A stretch of DNA of 64,000 bases from Penelope pileata (Eukaryota; Chordata; Aves; Galliformes; Cracidae): NCBI GenBank assembly GCA_013396635.1, contig WBMW01004108.1, positions 945,694 through 1,009,693 of the forward strand, read 5' to 3'. A program made the position numbers and the translations under genes. A model generated the notes under the pieces. The model had not been told where the DNA came from, searched no databases, and saw only the letters and a list, made by a program, of their open reading frames with translations. This document shows, piece by piece, positions 35,362-47,229 of the stretch; position 1 is the stretch's first letter, and every line of letters begins with the position of its first letter.

Positions 35362-38300
35362 GGGCAGCCATTTGTTCTAAGTCATCACTGCGAGGATTCT
35401 CTTTCAGAGGGTATGTCAGCACGATGGCTTCCCAGGCCACGTCTCTTCGCTCGGTATCTGGGGCTTGTTGATCCTGGCACACCACCTGGGAACAGGCAGG
35501 AGGCCAGCCTAACAGATTGGCATGTGTGCAGGCAGGGAAGGAAGCTGAGCATCTGGCTTTAAACACCAGGGCTCAGATTTCTCTCTGAGGGTGTTGACAG
35601 GAAAATGCATGCCGGGGCTCTGCTGCTGCAAGGACTGCTAAGGGAGTAGGATGGCTCTGAGGGATTCGTTGGGACAATTTCACTTCTGAGGTCTTTCCTT
35701 CCTTCTTCAAAGAGCCTTAAGAAAGGGACTGAAAGAGAGAGTTTATGCCTTGGGACTGAGTGGACTTGCCCATGACAGAATTCACCTTGATGAGCTCTAG
35801 AGGAGTTTAGATGTGGAAAATGGATGCTAAGACCGCCAGCAATTGTAGCTGTGCATTGACCATTAAGCTGGGTGTTATTGCTGGTGGACATCACTCTACG
35901 TGACAGCATCACTTCATCCCCAAGGCCAACAATTGTCCAATGAAGGACCCACCTGCTGCATCCTCCCCCAAACAGGAGCAGGATAAGGGATAAGGAAAAT
36001 AATAATAATAATAATAATAAAAGCAAAGAATTGAGCTGAGGTAATGCATTCAACACATCCCTCACACCTTGGATTGGATTTGTCTTGCCACCTTTAGCCA
36101 GCTGAAGTCAGGCAGAGCAGACAGTCTAAGTTAGTCCTCTTGGCTCCTTCTACAGTCCAGGGAGTCAAAAAGACACATCCAGAATTTGATGCTTTAATAT
36201 AGATGAGGCAAATCATCTCCTGGATGTGCCTGTGTCTCTCACTCATCTACAGAGAACTCAGATTTAGCTTGGACCTCCCAGACAACAGACCGTAAGCAAG
36301 TTGAATCCCACTCCATGATTACAATTCCTGTTTTCCATGTAGTCAAAAGCAATAGCTTTGTAGCAGAATTTGGCAGAATTCAGCTTTGTTAAACAGTCTG
36401 AGACACCGAGACGAGAGACGTTAATGGCAATGCTTTATCTAGACTCGACTGTTGCACTAATTTTTCTCCTTCCTACTCTAAAAGGCTTTCCAGAGCTGCT
36501 AAGGATTGACAGAAAGGTTATTTAATAGCAAGGGCTTGGCTTCTGTAGACAGCTGTTTAAATGACATCTGTATTACCAGCCACATATTGAACCATTTGCT
36601 GCCTGTATCACCACAGAGAAAGAGAAATGCTGTTATCTCTTCTGACATATCAAGAACTGATGACCATAGAAACTGTGAGGCCCAGGGAAGGACCCTTGAC
36701 TATAGAAAAAGTTGCGATGTCCTTTCCTCTAATGGGTTCATCTGTCTGAGCAATGGCTCTGTGATGAGAATAGGTCTGGTGAAAAACCAAGCAATAAAAA
36801 CTATTTGTTTTGAGTTACTAATATTCCGGGAAGAAAAGAAAATATGTTTATCTGTCAATGGAAATTTTTGCTTAGAATTCCAACGCTAAGTGTTTTTGGT
36901 TGGGAGAGAAGTGGATGGGAAGAATAGCCAAAATATTTCATCCAGTAAGTAGAAGAATTTTTAATCCGTAGTTGTCAAAAAAATAAATAGAATTAAAGAA
37001 ATAAACTTTCTGGTGAGATTTTTCAAGGAATGGAAAACTAAATTCTTCATGTTAAGCAAAAATTAATGTTGACAAGCACTTTCTCAGTTCAACCAAAAAT
37101 TATCACAGAAAGAAATAATATTTTCCAAAGCCTTTTTCTTCCTTATTATTAAGCCAGCACCCTCACCCTATCACCATCTTTCCCTTTGGGAATGAGCATG
37201 ATAGGAAAGGCAAACAGCATCAATAAAATTGTTAGAATGATGTTGGCACAGCAGCAGGGGCTGTGGGCATTTCGTGGCTTCCAGAAAGTGAGTCTGGATG
37301 GTCTTTGTGGTTTGCACACATACATAGGCTGGTGGGAGTCCACAGATCTGGCTTTTCCTTCTGGCTGTCCCAAAGATTTGCGGTGTCATTTTGGACAAGT
37401 TCCAGCCCCAAAGCCATTCCTCAGTTTCTCCATCCTTTAAGGGTTGCAGCACTCTTACGTAGTTGGGAAATTTTATGGGTTCCTGAGGGTGGGGAGAACA
37501 ATTGAGACTCAAAGCATCAAGGCTCTGTGAGGATCTGCATTCACATTATTTGTTAGGGAGAGCTGTGAATTAAACCCACATCTTTTCAGCCTCAAAAGCA
37601 AGAGACTGAACCAGACATCCCTGCAGCTGTATGTGCAAGGACACAGGATGGAAACATACTCTACATAGTTTAAGAATAAGACAGATCGTCCCCCAAAGAG
37701 GGCCTTCTCCTCAGCTTTCCACAAAGCACCAGTGATTTCCATGAGATGCGAGTGTCTCAGGGAGGAGGGGTGGTGGACAGAGGAGAAACCTGTTTAATAC
37801 ACTAAGGCAAGGGAAATGGCATGTAAATCAGAGCTGTCATCCCTTTCCTGACCTGTGCTGCAGCACATACTTCTGTCCGAAAGTATGTTTATACTGGAAA
37901 ACAGATATATGTCCAGATTGCAAATGTATAAGCATAGTGTAGAAAAGAGAGCCAACACTTCTTCAGTTCAGACCCTGGTTTCTGAATCATCTTAGGCTTT
38001 ATACCTGAGATATAAATACATCCATATTTAAGTACAAATATATATGTATGTACTCTTGTGCAGTCACAGATGTGGAGATGCTCAACCTGACTGTGCAGAG
38101 CTGTTTCCAGGCCAGTAAGGATGCTTCAGAGACAGCATTGAGAAGGACCTCGAGCACTGAGAGCATCACACAGATGTTCCTCCAGAGCTTCCACTCAAAC
38201 ACAGCCAGCTTGCAGGCAGCAAATTTAATCCCCAGTGCTCCACCATTGGCTTTACCACTTTGAGCTGAGCTCTTCCAAAGCTGCACAGGTGTCTGTACTC

Positions 38301-39352
38301 CATGTGTCAGAGCTCTTCGGATATTTTGCTCCAGACAGCACCTGTGCATCAGGGTTGTAAGAATTATTGTCCCAGGAGCAGTGCCAGGCCTGAGATGTTT
38401 GTGGATTTTAATGAATTTAAAGGGTTTTGGGTAGAGTATGGCTTTGAAGGCACAGGAACTCAGTCCTGTGTACTTGGCATCTATATTTTATCACATATTG
38501 GGTGTCCTAAATATAGGCTTGCCATTGACCATTGGCTTGGATGCATGAGTTGGTTCAAATGGACTTCAAGCTAGTTCCTCTGGGGCAAATGCCAGTGTTA
38601 ATGGACAGTAAGAGCTATTGCACACCAACACTGTGTCTTCCAGGGGACAGGCTGCTCCTAGAAGGTGGTCTCAATGCTGCTGCAGTTGGAAGAGTTTCAA
38701 ATGAGAGACGTTTGCCACCGCTTGGTTACACAACACCTTGTGCTTGTTGGGTCAAGAGAGAATGAACGCCACCTTCCAGCAAGGTTCTTTTGAAAGTGAG
38801 GCTTTGAAAAAAAAGCATTCCCTCTGCAAATTGCTTGTTGATTGCCCTGTGTATAAAATAAATAATAATAATAAAAGAAAAATATAAAAAGGGAAAAAAC
38901 AATCTGAGTGTTGAGGAGTACAGGCAGAAAGTGTGACTCAATACATGAACCCTACAGATCTGCCTTGGTTTTATTACCACATTTGCCTGCAGCAACCAGC
39001 ACATCACCACTAAGACCTTCTTGGTTGCAGGAATATTTTACAACCCTCTATTTGGGCCCATCAAGCAAGTGCAAAGGGTGGGACAGAGAGTGCCCATTTT
39101 CCATGGGAGCAGAATCTGCCTTTTGCAAAGCTCCAGAGATGGTGGACATCCACAGTGAGGGATAAAGAGCTGTAGTCTGGGGGGAGTTCCTGCAGGAGTG
39201 AACTCACACGCTGTAAAGCAGCAAGTGCTTAAGGCTAGACCCCATAAATTCACCAAATTAGATGCTGGTGACATTATAGACCTGCTTTGTTAGTTTTTCC
39301 AGCTGAGCTGCAGACCACAGAAAATGATTTATACTCCGAGACCTGGGATGAT
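35362..39352. other. Unique noncoding sequence with AAT microsatellites
   Basis: No gene recognised. The 168-codon minus frame at 35559-36065 begins with a run of leucines that comes from the AAT microsatellite and only mimics a signal peptide. A second AAT tract is at about 38859-38876. The 116-codon minus frame at 37999-38349 has no recognisable domain. Confidence 0.5.
35998..36020. repeat. (AAT)n microsatellite
   Basis: Nearly eight AAT units. Read on the minus strand it gives a false poly-leucine stretch. Confidence 0.92.
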
Positions 39353-39392
39353 GGGGGAAGGGTGAGCAGGAAGGGGGAAGGGGAGAAGGGGG
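39353..39392 (+). repeat. G-rich tract, potential G-quadruplex
   Basis: Five runs of three to five G are separated by short purine spacers (GGGGGAAGGGTGAGCAGG, then AAGGGGGAAGGGGAGAAGG). This pattern meets the usual form for intramolecular G-quadruplex formation on the plus strand. Confidence 0.6.
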
Positions 39393-39394
39393 AG

Positions 39395-39406
39395 TGACTC
39401 ACGTCA
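39395..39406. promoter_or_regulatory. Overlapping AP-1 and CRE-like motif
   Basis: TGACTCACGTCA merges the AP-1 consensus TGACTCA with a CRE-like half, TGACGTGA on the other strand. It lies three bases after the G-rich tract. Motif presence alone does not prove use. Confidence 0.3.
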
Positions 39407-39896
39407 CTTAATTTCTATTTGATGCCTTTCTTCAGGAAGGAGGAGAAACAGGAAAGAAAAACTTGTTCCTGGTGCTGGAAAGATGAAAAATACAAACTGG
39501 GGGCAAGGGAGAGCAAGAGAGAGAGAAAAAATTTGTTCCCAGGTCAACATCTGGAGGGGATTGAGGCACCTTGGACAGGGGGGACACAAGGTATGGCAAG
39601 GGCAAAATAAAGGGGAGGAGAAGATGTGGATCCAGGGTTCATCACATCCATTGCAAACCTGATGTAGGCACTTGTAGGAATATTACACAGAGGAATTTGG
39701 CTTCTGATATAAACTTAGCAGAGGACAACCTTGTAAGCATGACCCAAATGCTTCTTCCTCTTCTTGAGACCTAGGCACTGAAGTCTGCGTGGCTGACATG
39801 GAGAGCGAAGCTGGAGGGGAAGCAGGTGACCTTGGCTTTAACTTGATTAGAAAACCAAACTGCATGTGAGAGGAATTGCTTGTTGGAGAAAGTAGC

Positions 39897-40108
39897 ATCA
39901 TAGAATCATTTGAGATGGAAGGGACCATTAAAAGTCGTCTAGTCCAACTCCCCTGCAATGAACAGGGACACCTACAGCTCGATCAGGGTGCTCAGAGCCC
40001 CTCCAGCCTGACCTTGAATGTCTTCAGGGACGGGGCATCCACCACCTCTCTGGGCAGCCTGTTTCAGTGCTTCACCACCCTTACTGTGAAAAACACTTCC
40101 CTTATATC
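39897..40108 (-). mobile_element. CR1 LINE 3' fragment (CR1-F-like)
   Basis: Begins ATCATAGAATCAT and continues CCAACTCCCCTGCAATGAAC, ACAGGGACACCTACAGCTCG, then the antisense of the CR1 region to CTGTTTCAGTGCTTCACCAC and CCCTTATATC. The 3' tail is at the low-coordinate side. About 210 bp, 5'-truncated. Confidence 0.92.
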
Positions 40109-40469
40109 AAAAACCTTCAGAAAATTGGCTGAACACTCTCTCTCTCACTATTCACCTGGGCTTGGAGGCATAATGAGGACTTATCCACAGGTCAGCCACA
40201 GCTACAAGTAGACTGAGTCAGTCACATGCATGTTGCTGCCATGTGCTCAGAGGTGGATGGATGGATGTCCTACCAAAACAAATGGGATTGATGTAGTTCT
40301 TTGAGACCTGCACCACTCATTCCTGATATGGTCACCTGAGGAGGCTGAGGCTTCTGCAGTAGTGAGATCCCCTGAGCTGTGAGTCAGAAGTGATTGGGTC
40401 TTTCGCTGACTGCATCTGGGTTGGTTTCTTAAGTATCTGACTGAAACTTGGTAAATTTTCTCCATCAAA
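40109..40469. other. Unique spacer between CR1 pieces
   Basis: No gene or clear repeat recognised. Confidence 0.5.
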
Positions 40470-40532
40470 TTGAAAAATTAAGGATGATCACAAATGGTCC
40501 CTTCCAACTAGTTAGTGATAGAATGTTGTGGA
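40470..40532 (+). mobile_element. Short, old CR1 3' tail
   Basis: GGATGATCACAAATGGTCCC and TTCCAACTAGTTAGTGATAG followed by AATGTTGTGG match a decayed CR1 terminus (normally TCCCTTCCAACC then octamers). Only about 60 bp are recognisable. Confidence 0.55.
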
Positions 40533-41538
40533 GAGTTTTTTAAGCTATAGAAATCTTTAAAATTTGCAGAATGGATATTTTCCTGTGAATTTAAAATAGA
40601 ACAACAAAAAAAGTTTAATCTTGGAACAACAAAAAAAAATTCAATCTTCATTTTCATTCAAAAATAAAAATATGTTTTGGTCTACATTTGTATTACATGG
40701 TTAAAACTTTATTTTCTTGAACATATATATTTTTCAAGTGAAAGGAAAGCTTGTTGCTGAGGTTTTCTTCTCCCTCAACTCCCATTTATGGCTCTAGACA
40801 GAAATCTCTTCTTACATTAAACAACATTGGTACCTAAATGTAGTTCACCATTCCAAAGCTGATATCTTAAATAGGTCAAATGCATCGCATCTGAAACATT
40901 TCTCCCCCCTGGAGGCCCAGCATGAATAATTCAACTTTAGAGTTTTAAAATGAGATGAGACTAACCCTGCCTTATATGAATCTCCATTCTTGGCTATGAG
41001 GGTTACTGCTGCCAGGAACAGCTTTAAATTACTACTCCCTGCTTTTCTCAAGCTTTGTAACAACTGCTTGTTGTAGCCTTCACAAGCTGCCATTGCACTT
41101 ACATCTTCCAGTGGAGTTTTCTGTAGGTAGTCTGAGGCCATACCCCCACAAAATGCTGTTGTAATGAGAATTGCAATGAGCTAGAATCCTGCATACTTTG
41201 AACTGATACAGATCTCCTTTCTATTAAAGGAATCTGGGATCTTGTATGCACAAACAATGGATTACAGATAAAGTAACAGTGAAAGAGGCGTGAGTCATCC
41301 CATATCCTGAATCTGCTTGCATGATGTGTTCATCAAGGTATCCAGGTCACAAAACTGATCTCCAAGCAGATCTTCAGGAATTACTGTTTACATAGCATCG
41401 CAGAGGTCCTAAATGCAATTGGGTGCTTCTGTTTCTACAGAGAAAATGAAACTCTGGTACTATAAACCTGAGGCCTGTTTCGTTCTACCACGTCTGAAAG
41501 TTGCATTTGCATGACAGAGCTTCTCTGCCCTTCTGCAG
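40533..41538. other. AT-rich noncoding sequence
   Basis: No gene recognised. It holds an imperfect tandem duplication at 40599-40649, listed separately. Confidence 0.5.
40599..40649. repeat. Imperfect tandem duplication, 25-bp unit
   Basis: GAACAACAAAAAAAGTTTAA followed by TCTTG (40599-40623) recurs as GAACAACAAAAAAAAATTCA followed by ATCTTC (40624-40649). Confidence 0.8.
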
Positions 41539-41694
41539 ATGGCCAACAGAGTGATGAAACGAGAGCAGAAACTTAGTGCTGGGCTGCAGCTCTGGGCTAT
41601 GTCTCCAAAATGGATTAGGGGTTCCAAGGGACTCTGCTGGGGGACACATCTTCAATGGAAGCAGCTGAAAGGCATCACATCTTCAATCAACCTG
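41539..41694 (+). other. Candidate 156-bp exon with in-frame ATG at its start
   Basis: GCTTCTCTGCCCTTCTGCAG forms a strong acceptor up to 41538. The block then runs to CAACCTG and is followed by the donor GTGAGT. The frame starting at the first base is open through all 52 codons, beginning MANRVMKREQKLSAGLQLW and ending TSSINL, and both boundaries are in phase 0. The peptide is not recognised and has no visible motif. Downstream of the donor lies an A/G-rich tract. It could be a coding or noncoding exon, or chance. Confidence 0.33.
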
Positions 41695-41752
41695 GTGAGT
41701 CTTCCAAAAGGTGTGTTTGTACTTGTTTTCTCATTCCCTCAGGTCACTCTCA

Positions 41753-41843
41753 GGAAAAAGTGTAAAAAGAAGGAAAAAAGAAAAAGGGAAAAAGGAAAAA
41801 GATAGAAGGAAAAAGAAAGAAGAAAAAAGAAAAAAGAAGAAGG
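41753..41843. repeat. A/G-rich simple sequence
   Basis: About 90 bp almost purely of GAAA, GGAAAAA and AAGAAG units. It produces artificial lysine-rich and phenylalanine-rich frames on the two strands. Confidence 0.9.
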
Positions 41844-43195
41844 TTATATTCAAAACAAAGAATATTGATGGAAAAAGGACTGTGACGTTCTTTTTGCAGA
41901 TGAGGAGGGACAAAATGATGAAGTCACATGCCAAAGGTCACACAGAACGTCTTTAAGAATCTTAGGGCTTAAAATACAGAGCTTCAGAGTAAGAGTCCAC
42001 TAATTCATATTGTCATTTCTCAACACAGTATAAAGATGATTTCCTTTTTTCAGTTCTATAGTCCAAATTTTCTCACTTCAGGTGAGCATGAAGCTCATTT
42101 CCTTGTTATCTAGCATTGCTCAACATAGTTAATCACAGTCTTAACCACTACTTCACTTACTGGAAAACATCCAGAAAATCTTTGGAGGCAGTGTAGATGA
42201 GGGTGAACCACAGCTTGGTTCCCCCACCAAATTATCCTTCCTGTCATTGTATTTTCATTACTTTCAGAGTTTAAAGATATTTGTCAGATTTGTTTTTGAG
42301 GATTCAGGTCTGCCCTCCTGTCTCTCTTTTTTGTACACCTGTTGCAGAATGCTTTTTTTTGAGCACATTTTTCTACAGTTTCGATGATGTCATCTGGGCA
42401 ACATTCCTAAATGGAAAAAGATAGACATCTGGGGGAGTATTACGCCTCATTCAAAAGTGGATATCTAAAAATAGGTGAAATCAATTATTTGCAACCTGCG
42501 AGTCATAATTTTTTCTACTGACTCTAATGGGAACCTGGGGTAACTAGCTCTGATGGAGACCTTGAAACAGCAGATATCTAAAATGTGATGAGATTGCTCT
42601 CACTCATTAAATTTTCCTGCTCACAATCTGCAATGTGCACTGTTGAGATTTCTGCCAGACTAGTACCTAGCCATAAAATCAGAATAGGGTAAAATATAGG
42701 TAAATAAAATATCATTTTTGAACTGACAGACAGAAGATTTGTTACTTTCTCCTTTCACAAAAAAGTAGAAACATGAGAGAAGCAACTCTTTTTCTTACGA
42801 AAATGTTTATGGAAAGGACAGGAGACATATCTAATTCAGATTGGGAGAAATATAATTGGAAGAGCAGGTCCAAGCTGAAAAGTCAACGTTTTAGTAGAAA
42901 GAGTCACAACGCATGGATGACAGGAATGAATATTAACGTGAAAAAGTCACCACTTTTTCACCCCAAACTGAAAGTAAGATGGAAATGCATCTTTAATAAA
43001 TAAATCCCGGACAACTCAGAGAGCTGTATCATGTTGTGTCCCACAGAAATTCCATATTAACAAAACCTTCTGCAGGTTATTGCAGCAATGCCCCTCTGAT
43101 CACTGCAACATCCACTATGGGCTTTCTGCTGATGATGGAGCTTCGATGCACGTTGTTTTGTGGATTTTTTTGGGGCGAGAGGCCTGCCTTTAATT
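41844..43195. other. Unique noncoding sequence, possibly an old repeat
   Basis: No gene recognised. Near 42500-42560 the words TACTGACTCTAATGGGAACC faintly resemble the core of ancient amniote repeats, too weak to call. Confidence 0.5.
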
Positions 43196-43440
43196 TCAGA
43201 GAGGAATTTTAAGTTAGATTTAAGGAAAAAGATTTTTACAGTAAGGGTGGTGAAGCACTGGAACAGGTTGCCCAGAGATGTAGAAGCCCCGTCCCTGGAG
43301 ATATTCAAGGTCAGACTGGACCAAGCTCTGAGCAACCTGATTCAGCTGTAGGTGTCCCTGTACATTGCAGGGGAGTTGGACTAGGTGACCTTTAAAGGTC
43401 CCTTCCAACTCTAAGGATTCTATGATTCTATGATTCTGTA
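43196..43440 (+). mobile_element. CR1 LINE 3' fragment (CR1-F-like)
   Basis: Runs from GAATTTTAAGTTAGATTTAA through CAGTAAGGGTGGTGAAGCAC and CTGTAGGTGTCCCTGTACAT to ATTCTATGATTCTATGATTC, a nearly perfect octamer tail. It is 5'-truncated and among the better preserved copies. Confidence 0.93.
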
Positions 43441-43459
43441 GATGAGTGACTAGAGTTCC

Positions 43460-43604
43460 ATCATAGAATGGCTTGGATTGGAAGGGACCTCAAAGATCAT
43501 CCAGTTCCAACCCCCTGCCATGGGCAGGGTTGCCAACCACTAGATCAGACTGCTCAGGGCCCCATCCAACCTGGCCTTGAATGCCTCCAGGGATAGGGCA
43601 TTAA
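43460..43604 (-). mobile_element. CR1 LINE 3' fragment, second subfamily
   Basis: Starts ATCATAGAATGGCTTGGATT and continues CCCCCTGCCATGGGCAGGGT, GGCCCCATCCAACCTGGCC and AATGCCTCCAGGGATAGGGC. Its tail lies 20 bp from the tail of the plus-strand copy before it, in opposite orientation. Confidence 0.9.
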
Positions 43605-43640
43605 CTTGGAAGGAATCAGTTTATCAGTGCAGATGTCAGA

Positions 43641-43706
43641 GAATCACAGAATGGTTTAGGTTGGAAGAGTCCTCTGGAGATCATCTGGTCCAACACTCTT
43701 ACTCAA
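43641..43706 (-). mobile_element. Short CR1 LINE 3' tail
   Basis: GAATCACAGAATGGTTTAGG followed by TTGGAAGAGTCCTCTGGAGA and ATCTGGTCCAACACTCTTAC marks a third CR1 tail, about 65 bp long. Confidence 0.85.
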
Positions 43707-46185
43707 GTAAGTTGTCTGTATTGAATCAGATAAATATCATGCTGGAAGGCTGATATTCACATTTGCACACCAGCAAGATGTACTTAAGACAGTCATTTGA
43801 TATACACAAAGAAATGGAAAAAGAAGACGCAATCAGACAAGAGTCATAAATCACACAGCTACCACCCCTGTTCATGAAATTCTGATAACCAAATATAAAG
43901 CCTTGAAAACAAAGATATTGTCTTTCTGACAATAAAGAAATGTGCCTGAGTAACAAGGGAGAAAAAATAACTGAAACAAGATTTGAAATGTTTTCTTTTC
44001 TTGACTGCCATTTTGACATGTGAAGAAAAGAGAACAGCATTATAATGAAAGGAAATAGTTTCCCCTCTGTTTTTTTGTAAATATCCTAATGGAACATTTT
44101 GACCTGATTTGAAAGACTTTGACAAGCTCGTGTTGTGACGTGGGTGTCGGGTTGCCCAGCAATGCCAACCCATACAAGGAAGCAGGCAGGATCCTGCATT
44201 GGAAATGGCTTTGGGTACAAATAAGGGCTGTATTCTGTAAGTAGTCCAGAGTCAACGGGAGATTTGGAGATCAAGGAGAAAGCATTAGCCTTTATGAGGT
44301 GAAATATTTAGTACTAGCATTTAAGGACTTAAATATCTTTTAGAGTATAGCTCTTAACTATTATTTACCTAGTGATTTATAGCTCGGTTTTCCATGCAGA
44401 AGGAAAGTCTGCTCTTGCTGCAGACTAAAGTAGTCCTGGGTGCCTCCTGTTTCCTTACCCTTCTCTCTTCTCTTCTTTGTTTCTGCTAATGGACTTTCTT
44501 TTTATACTTCCCTCTTTGGCTGTGTCCTCTCACAAGGGTTTCATCCCCACCTTTGCATCCATTGCATCCACTAGAATGGAGATAATTACCAATATGACCT
44601 TCCAGAGCATTCAAGCTAACATTTGGATAAGACACTAAATGAAAAGAAGAGGGATGAACTTGTAGAGAAATAGATTCAGGATCTCTCTGAACTTAGGCAA
44701 TCATCACAATATCAGTTTGTTGGGAAGTTTATTGCGGCAGCCATGAACTATAAAAATATAAATCCAGAAGGACAGATCTCCTCCATGGGACATGTCACAG
44801 CCGAGAAGGCCAGAAATGCGTGAACGGGACAGGGTAAAGCTGTTACCCAATAGAGCAGGTGGAAGGGCCCTTTGCTTTTACAGCTGGAGGACCAGGACAT
44901 TTCCCTGGGATCAGTGCCTAATTCAGACCCAGTAATTGCAGCTGCTGCATGGGGAGCATGGATGGCTTCGTTATATTTTCTTCAGATCCATCCTTGCTGT
45001 CACAGCCTTTTCCAGATCTATATCAGAGCATTCAAGAAGGGGAAAGGATTTCATTGTGCACACCTGCGAGAGTAGATTTTGCTAAAAGAAATAATGGATT
45101 CTGAAAATTTTTCTGTAGTCTCTCTTCACCCAGCTTGCTCCAAGGCAGTGCTAATTCCCACCACACCTTGGGAACATGAGGCCAATTGTTTGCCACATTC
45201 CCCAGCTGAGTTCACACTTGCAATGAGCTGGCTTTCACCTGCAGCACATCCTTGCTGCTCCTTGTTATCCACCCAGACACAGCTCAGTGCCTTCCCTTGG
45301 AAGAGGTGGGAGCCCACCGAAATCCTTGGGAAATGCTGACCTCTTCTGGGAAGCCGGGATGCAGCCACTGCCCTGGAATTTCCCCCGGGCATTTTGGGCA
45401 GAGAACTCTTTGTATCGGCTGCTGAGCATTTTCAATGATTTTCTAGATATATTTTCTCAGTGTTGTGGGCTTCCTCTAAATTTATCTTCTCCTCCTCATC
45501 ACATTTATAAGTTCTGGGGTGTTTCCTCAACCCGTTCATCTCTGTATTGTACTCCAGCATCTCTTCTCTCCTTATATTTCAGCCCTTTTTCTGCTGTTCA
45601 TCATTGATCATAATCCCGAAGTCGTGCTTGTTTCCATTAAAAAGATCAGTCCCTTTGGTGTGTTGACACTGCATTGCCTGTGATTTTGAGAGATCCCTGC
45701 ACTAAGGGCATCCACACTGCTCAGAGCTGCGCAAAGAGGTGTGAACCTGAGCCCCTGTAATGCTGTAACCATGTTAGCAGGTGCCCTGCTCTTTCCTTTG
45801 GGCATAATGATATGCACATATTATTTATTTATTCCTTGATATCTTGGGCTGTTTCTTCTCTTCTCCAAGTGAAACGAGGCATAGTAATCTTCCATTCATA
45901 GAGGATTTTTTGATGGTTGGGAACCCAGCTGGGTTGTAGCTTCGGGGTACAGCACCAACAAGCAACCTGCTAATGTGAAGTAACACGACAAACTGATGGC
46001 AATCCCTTCTGTGCTGCTCTGTTTCCCTCAGCACAGTCATGTTGGAGCACTTTCCCATGGCTGGATACCAGCAGCACCAACACTTGGCACCTCCCAAAAT
46101 ACAGAACTCTACTTCAGCTTCAGAGGTGCCAGAGATGCCCAGACCAAGCTGGGCCACGTGCCCTGTGATGCCTTCTTTTGCTCCC
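43707..46185. other. Unique noncoding sequence
   Basis: No gene or clear repeat recognised. Minus frames of 104 codons (43726-44040; 43859-44173) overlap each other in different frames and carry no known domain. Confidence 0.5.
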
Positions 46186-46540
46186 TGCTATGGTTTTGGC
46201 TGGGATGGGGTTAATTTTCTTCCTAGTAGAATGTACGATGCTGATGTTTAGGATTTAGGAGGAAAATAATGCTGATCACATACAAACATTTTAGCTGCTC
46301 GGTGCTTACACTGAGTCAAGGATTTTCTGCTTCTCATCCTGCCCTGCAGGAAGGGCAAGGAGTTGGAGGGGACAGACCCAGGGCAGCTGGCCCAAACTGG
46401 CCAAAGGGACATCCCATGCCATATGGCATCATGCTGAACAGTAAAACTGGGGGGAGTTTTAAATATCCCAGCTTCTGGCATAACAGGTGGAAGAAGGATG
46501 TGTGGATAGGCAGGACAATTAAGGTTGATCATGGCCCTGA
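46186..46540 (+). mobile_element. ERVL-like LTR, 3'-truncated or degenerate
   Basis: From TGCTATGGTTTTGGCTGGGA and TTAATTTTCTTCCTAGTAGA, the sequence follows the order I recall for a widespread avian class III LTR. Marker words are GTGCTTACACTGAGTCAAGG, TTTTCTGCTTCTCATCCTGC, GCCCAAACTGGCCAAAGGGA, CATCCCATGCCATATGGCAT and ATGCTGAACAGTAAAACTGG, the last near the TATA/transcription-start part. I could not find a matching CA end with a target-site duplication, so the 3' boundary is approximate. No internal viral genes adjoin it. Confidence 0.75.
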
Positions 46541-47060
46541 AATGTGTGTTCTGTGAGGGATGCAGAGCTGTGCAGACAATTTTAGGATAGATGCAGGCCC
46601 TGTGCAGATCTGACCATAGAGGCATGGCCACCAGAAGGGCATCTGAACATGAAATTGTCCCCTGAGCTCACAGAACCGCCTCATCTTGCGCTCCAATATA
46701 ATGAAAGGTAGCATTACCACAACTTTCAAAGTATTATATAAATCCTCAGTCACAGCTTAGACGATTCTTTACACTTCAACAACTTTAAGAGCCCAGCTTT
46801 AGCATGTCTAGTCTGTTTTATTGTCCCTCTTAAAAACGAGCTATGCAGGGAGACAAGAGTCTGGGCCTGGCATGCTCTCCCTCTCGCACTGTGAGCAGCA
46901 CCAGCTCCTGCCAAGAAGACTGGAAAAAATCTGTGACCTGCTAAGGCTTGTCCCAGGTCTCTCATTGATACAGATTGCCTCAAATTTAAGACTTAATAAA
47001 AGCTTTTAATCCATTCATATTAATGATGAGCTGCCTGCTTTTTTTCTGGCCAGGTAAAAG
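46541..47060. other. Unique spacer
   Basis: No gene recognised between the LTR and the CR1 tail cluster. Confidence 0.5.
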
Positions 47061-47144
47061 TCATAGAATCACAGAATCATTAAGACTGGAAAAGACCTCT
47101 ACGATCACCAAGTCCAACTGTTGACTGATCCCCACCACGCTAAC
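47061..47144 (-). mobile_element. CR1 LINE 3' tail, copy 1 of 3
   Basis: TCATAGAATCACAGAATCAT, then GACTGGAAAAGACCTCTACG and ATCACCAAGTCCAACTGTTG. CR1 tail in minus orientation, followed directly by a second one. Confidence 0.85.
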
Positions 47145-47229
47145 TCATAGAATTGTAGAATCAATAAGGTTGGGAAAGACCACAAAGATCACCAAGTCCA
47201 ACTGTTGACTCATCATCACTGTGCCCACT
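47145..47229 (-). mobile_element. CR1 LINE 3' tail, copy 2 of 3
   Basis: TCATAGAATTGTAGAATCAA, then GGTTGGGAAAGACCACAAAG and ATCACCAAGTCCAACTGTTG. Same orientation and subfamily as the copy before it. Confidence 0.85.

Noticed and set aside
35559..36065. 168-codon minus frame starting with a leucine-rich segment like a signal peptide
   Set aside because: The leucine run is the AAT microsatellite (35998-36020) read on the other strand. The rest has no domain.
41711..41956. Lysine-rich plus frame and phenylalanine-rich minus frame
   Set aside because: Both are artefacts of the A/G-rich simple sequence at 41753-41843.
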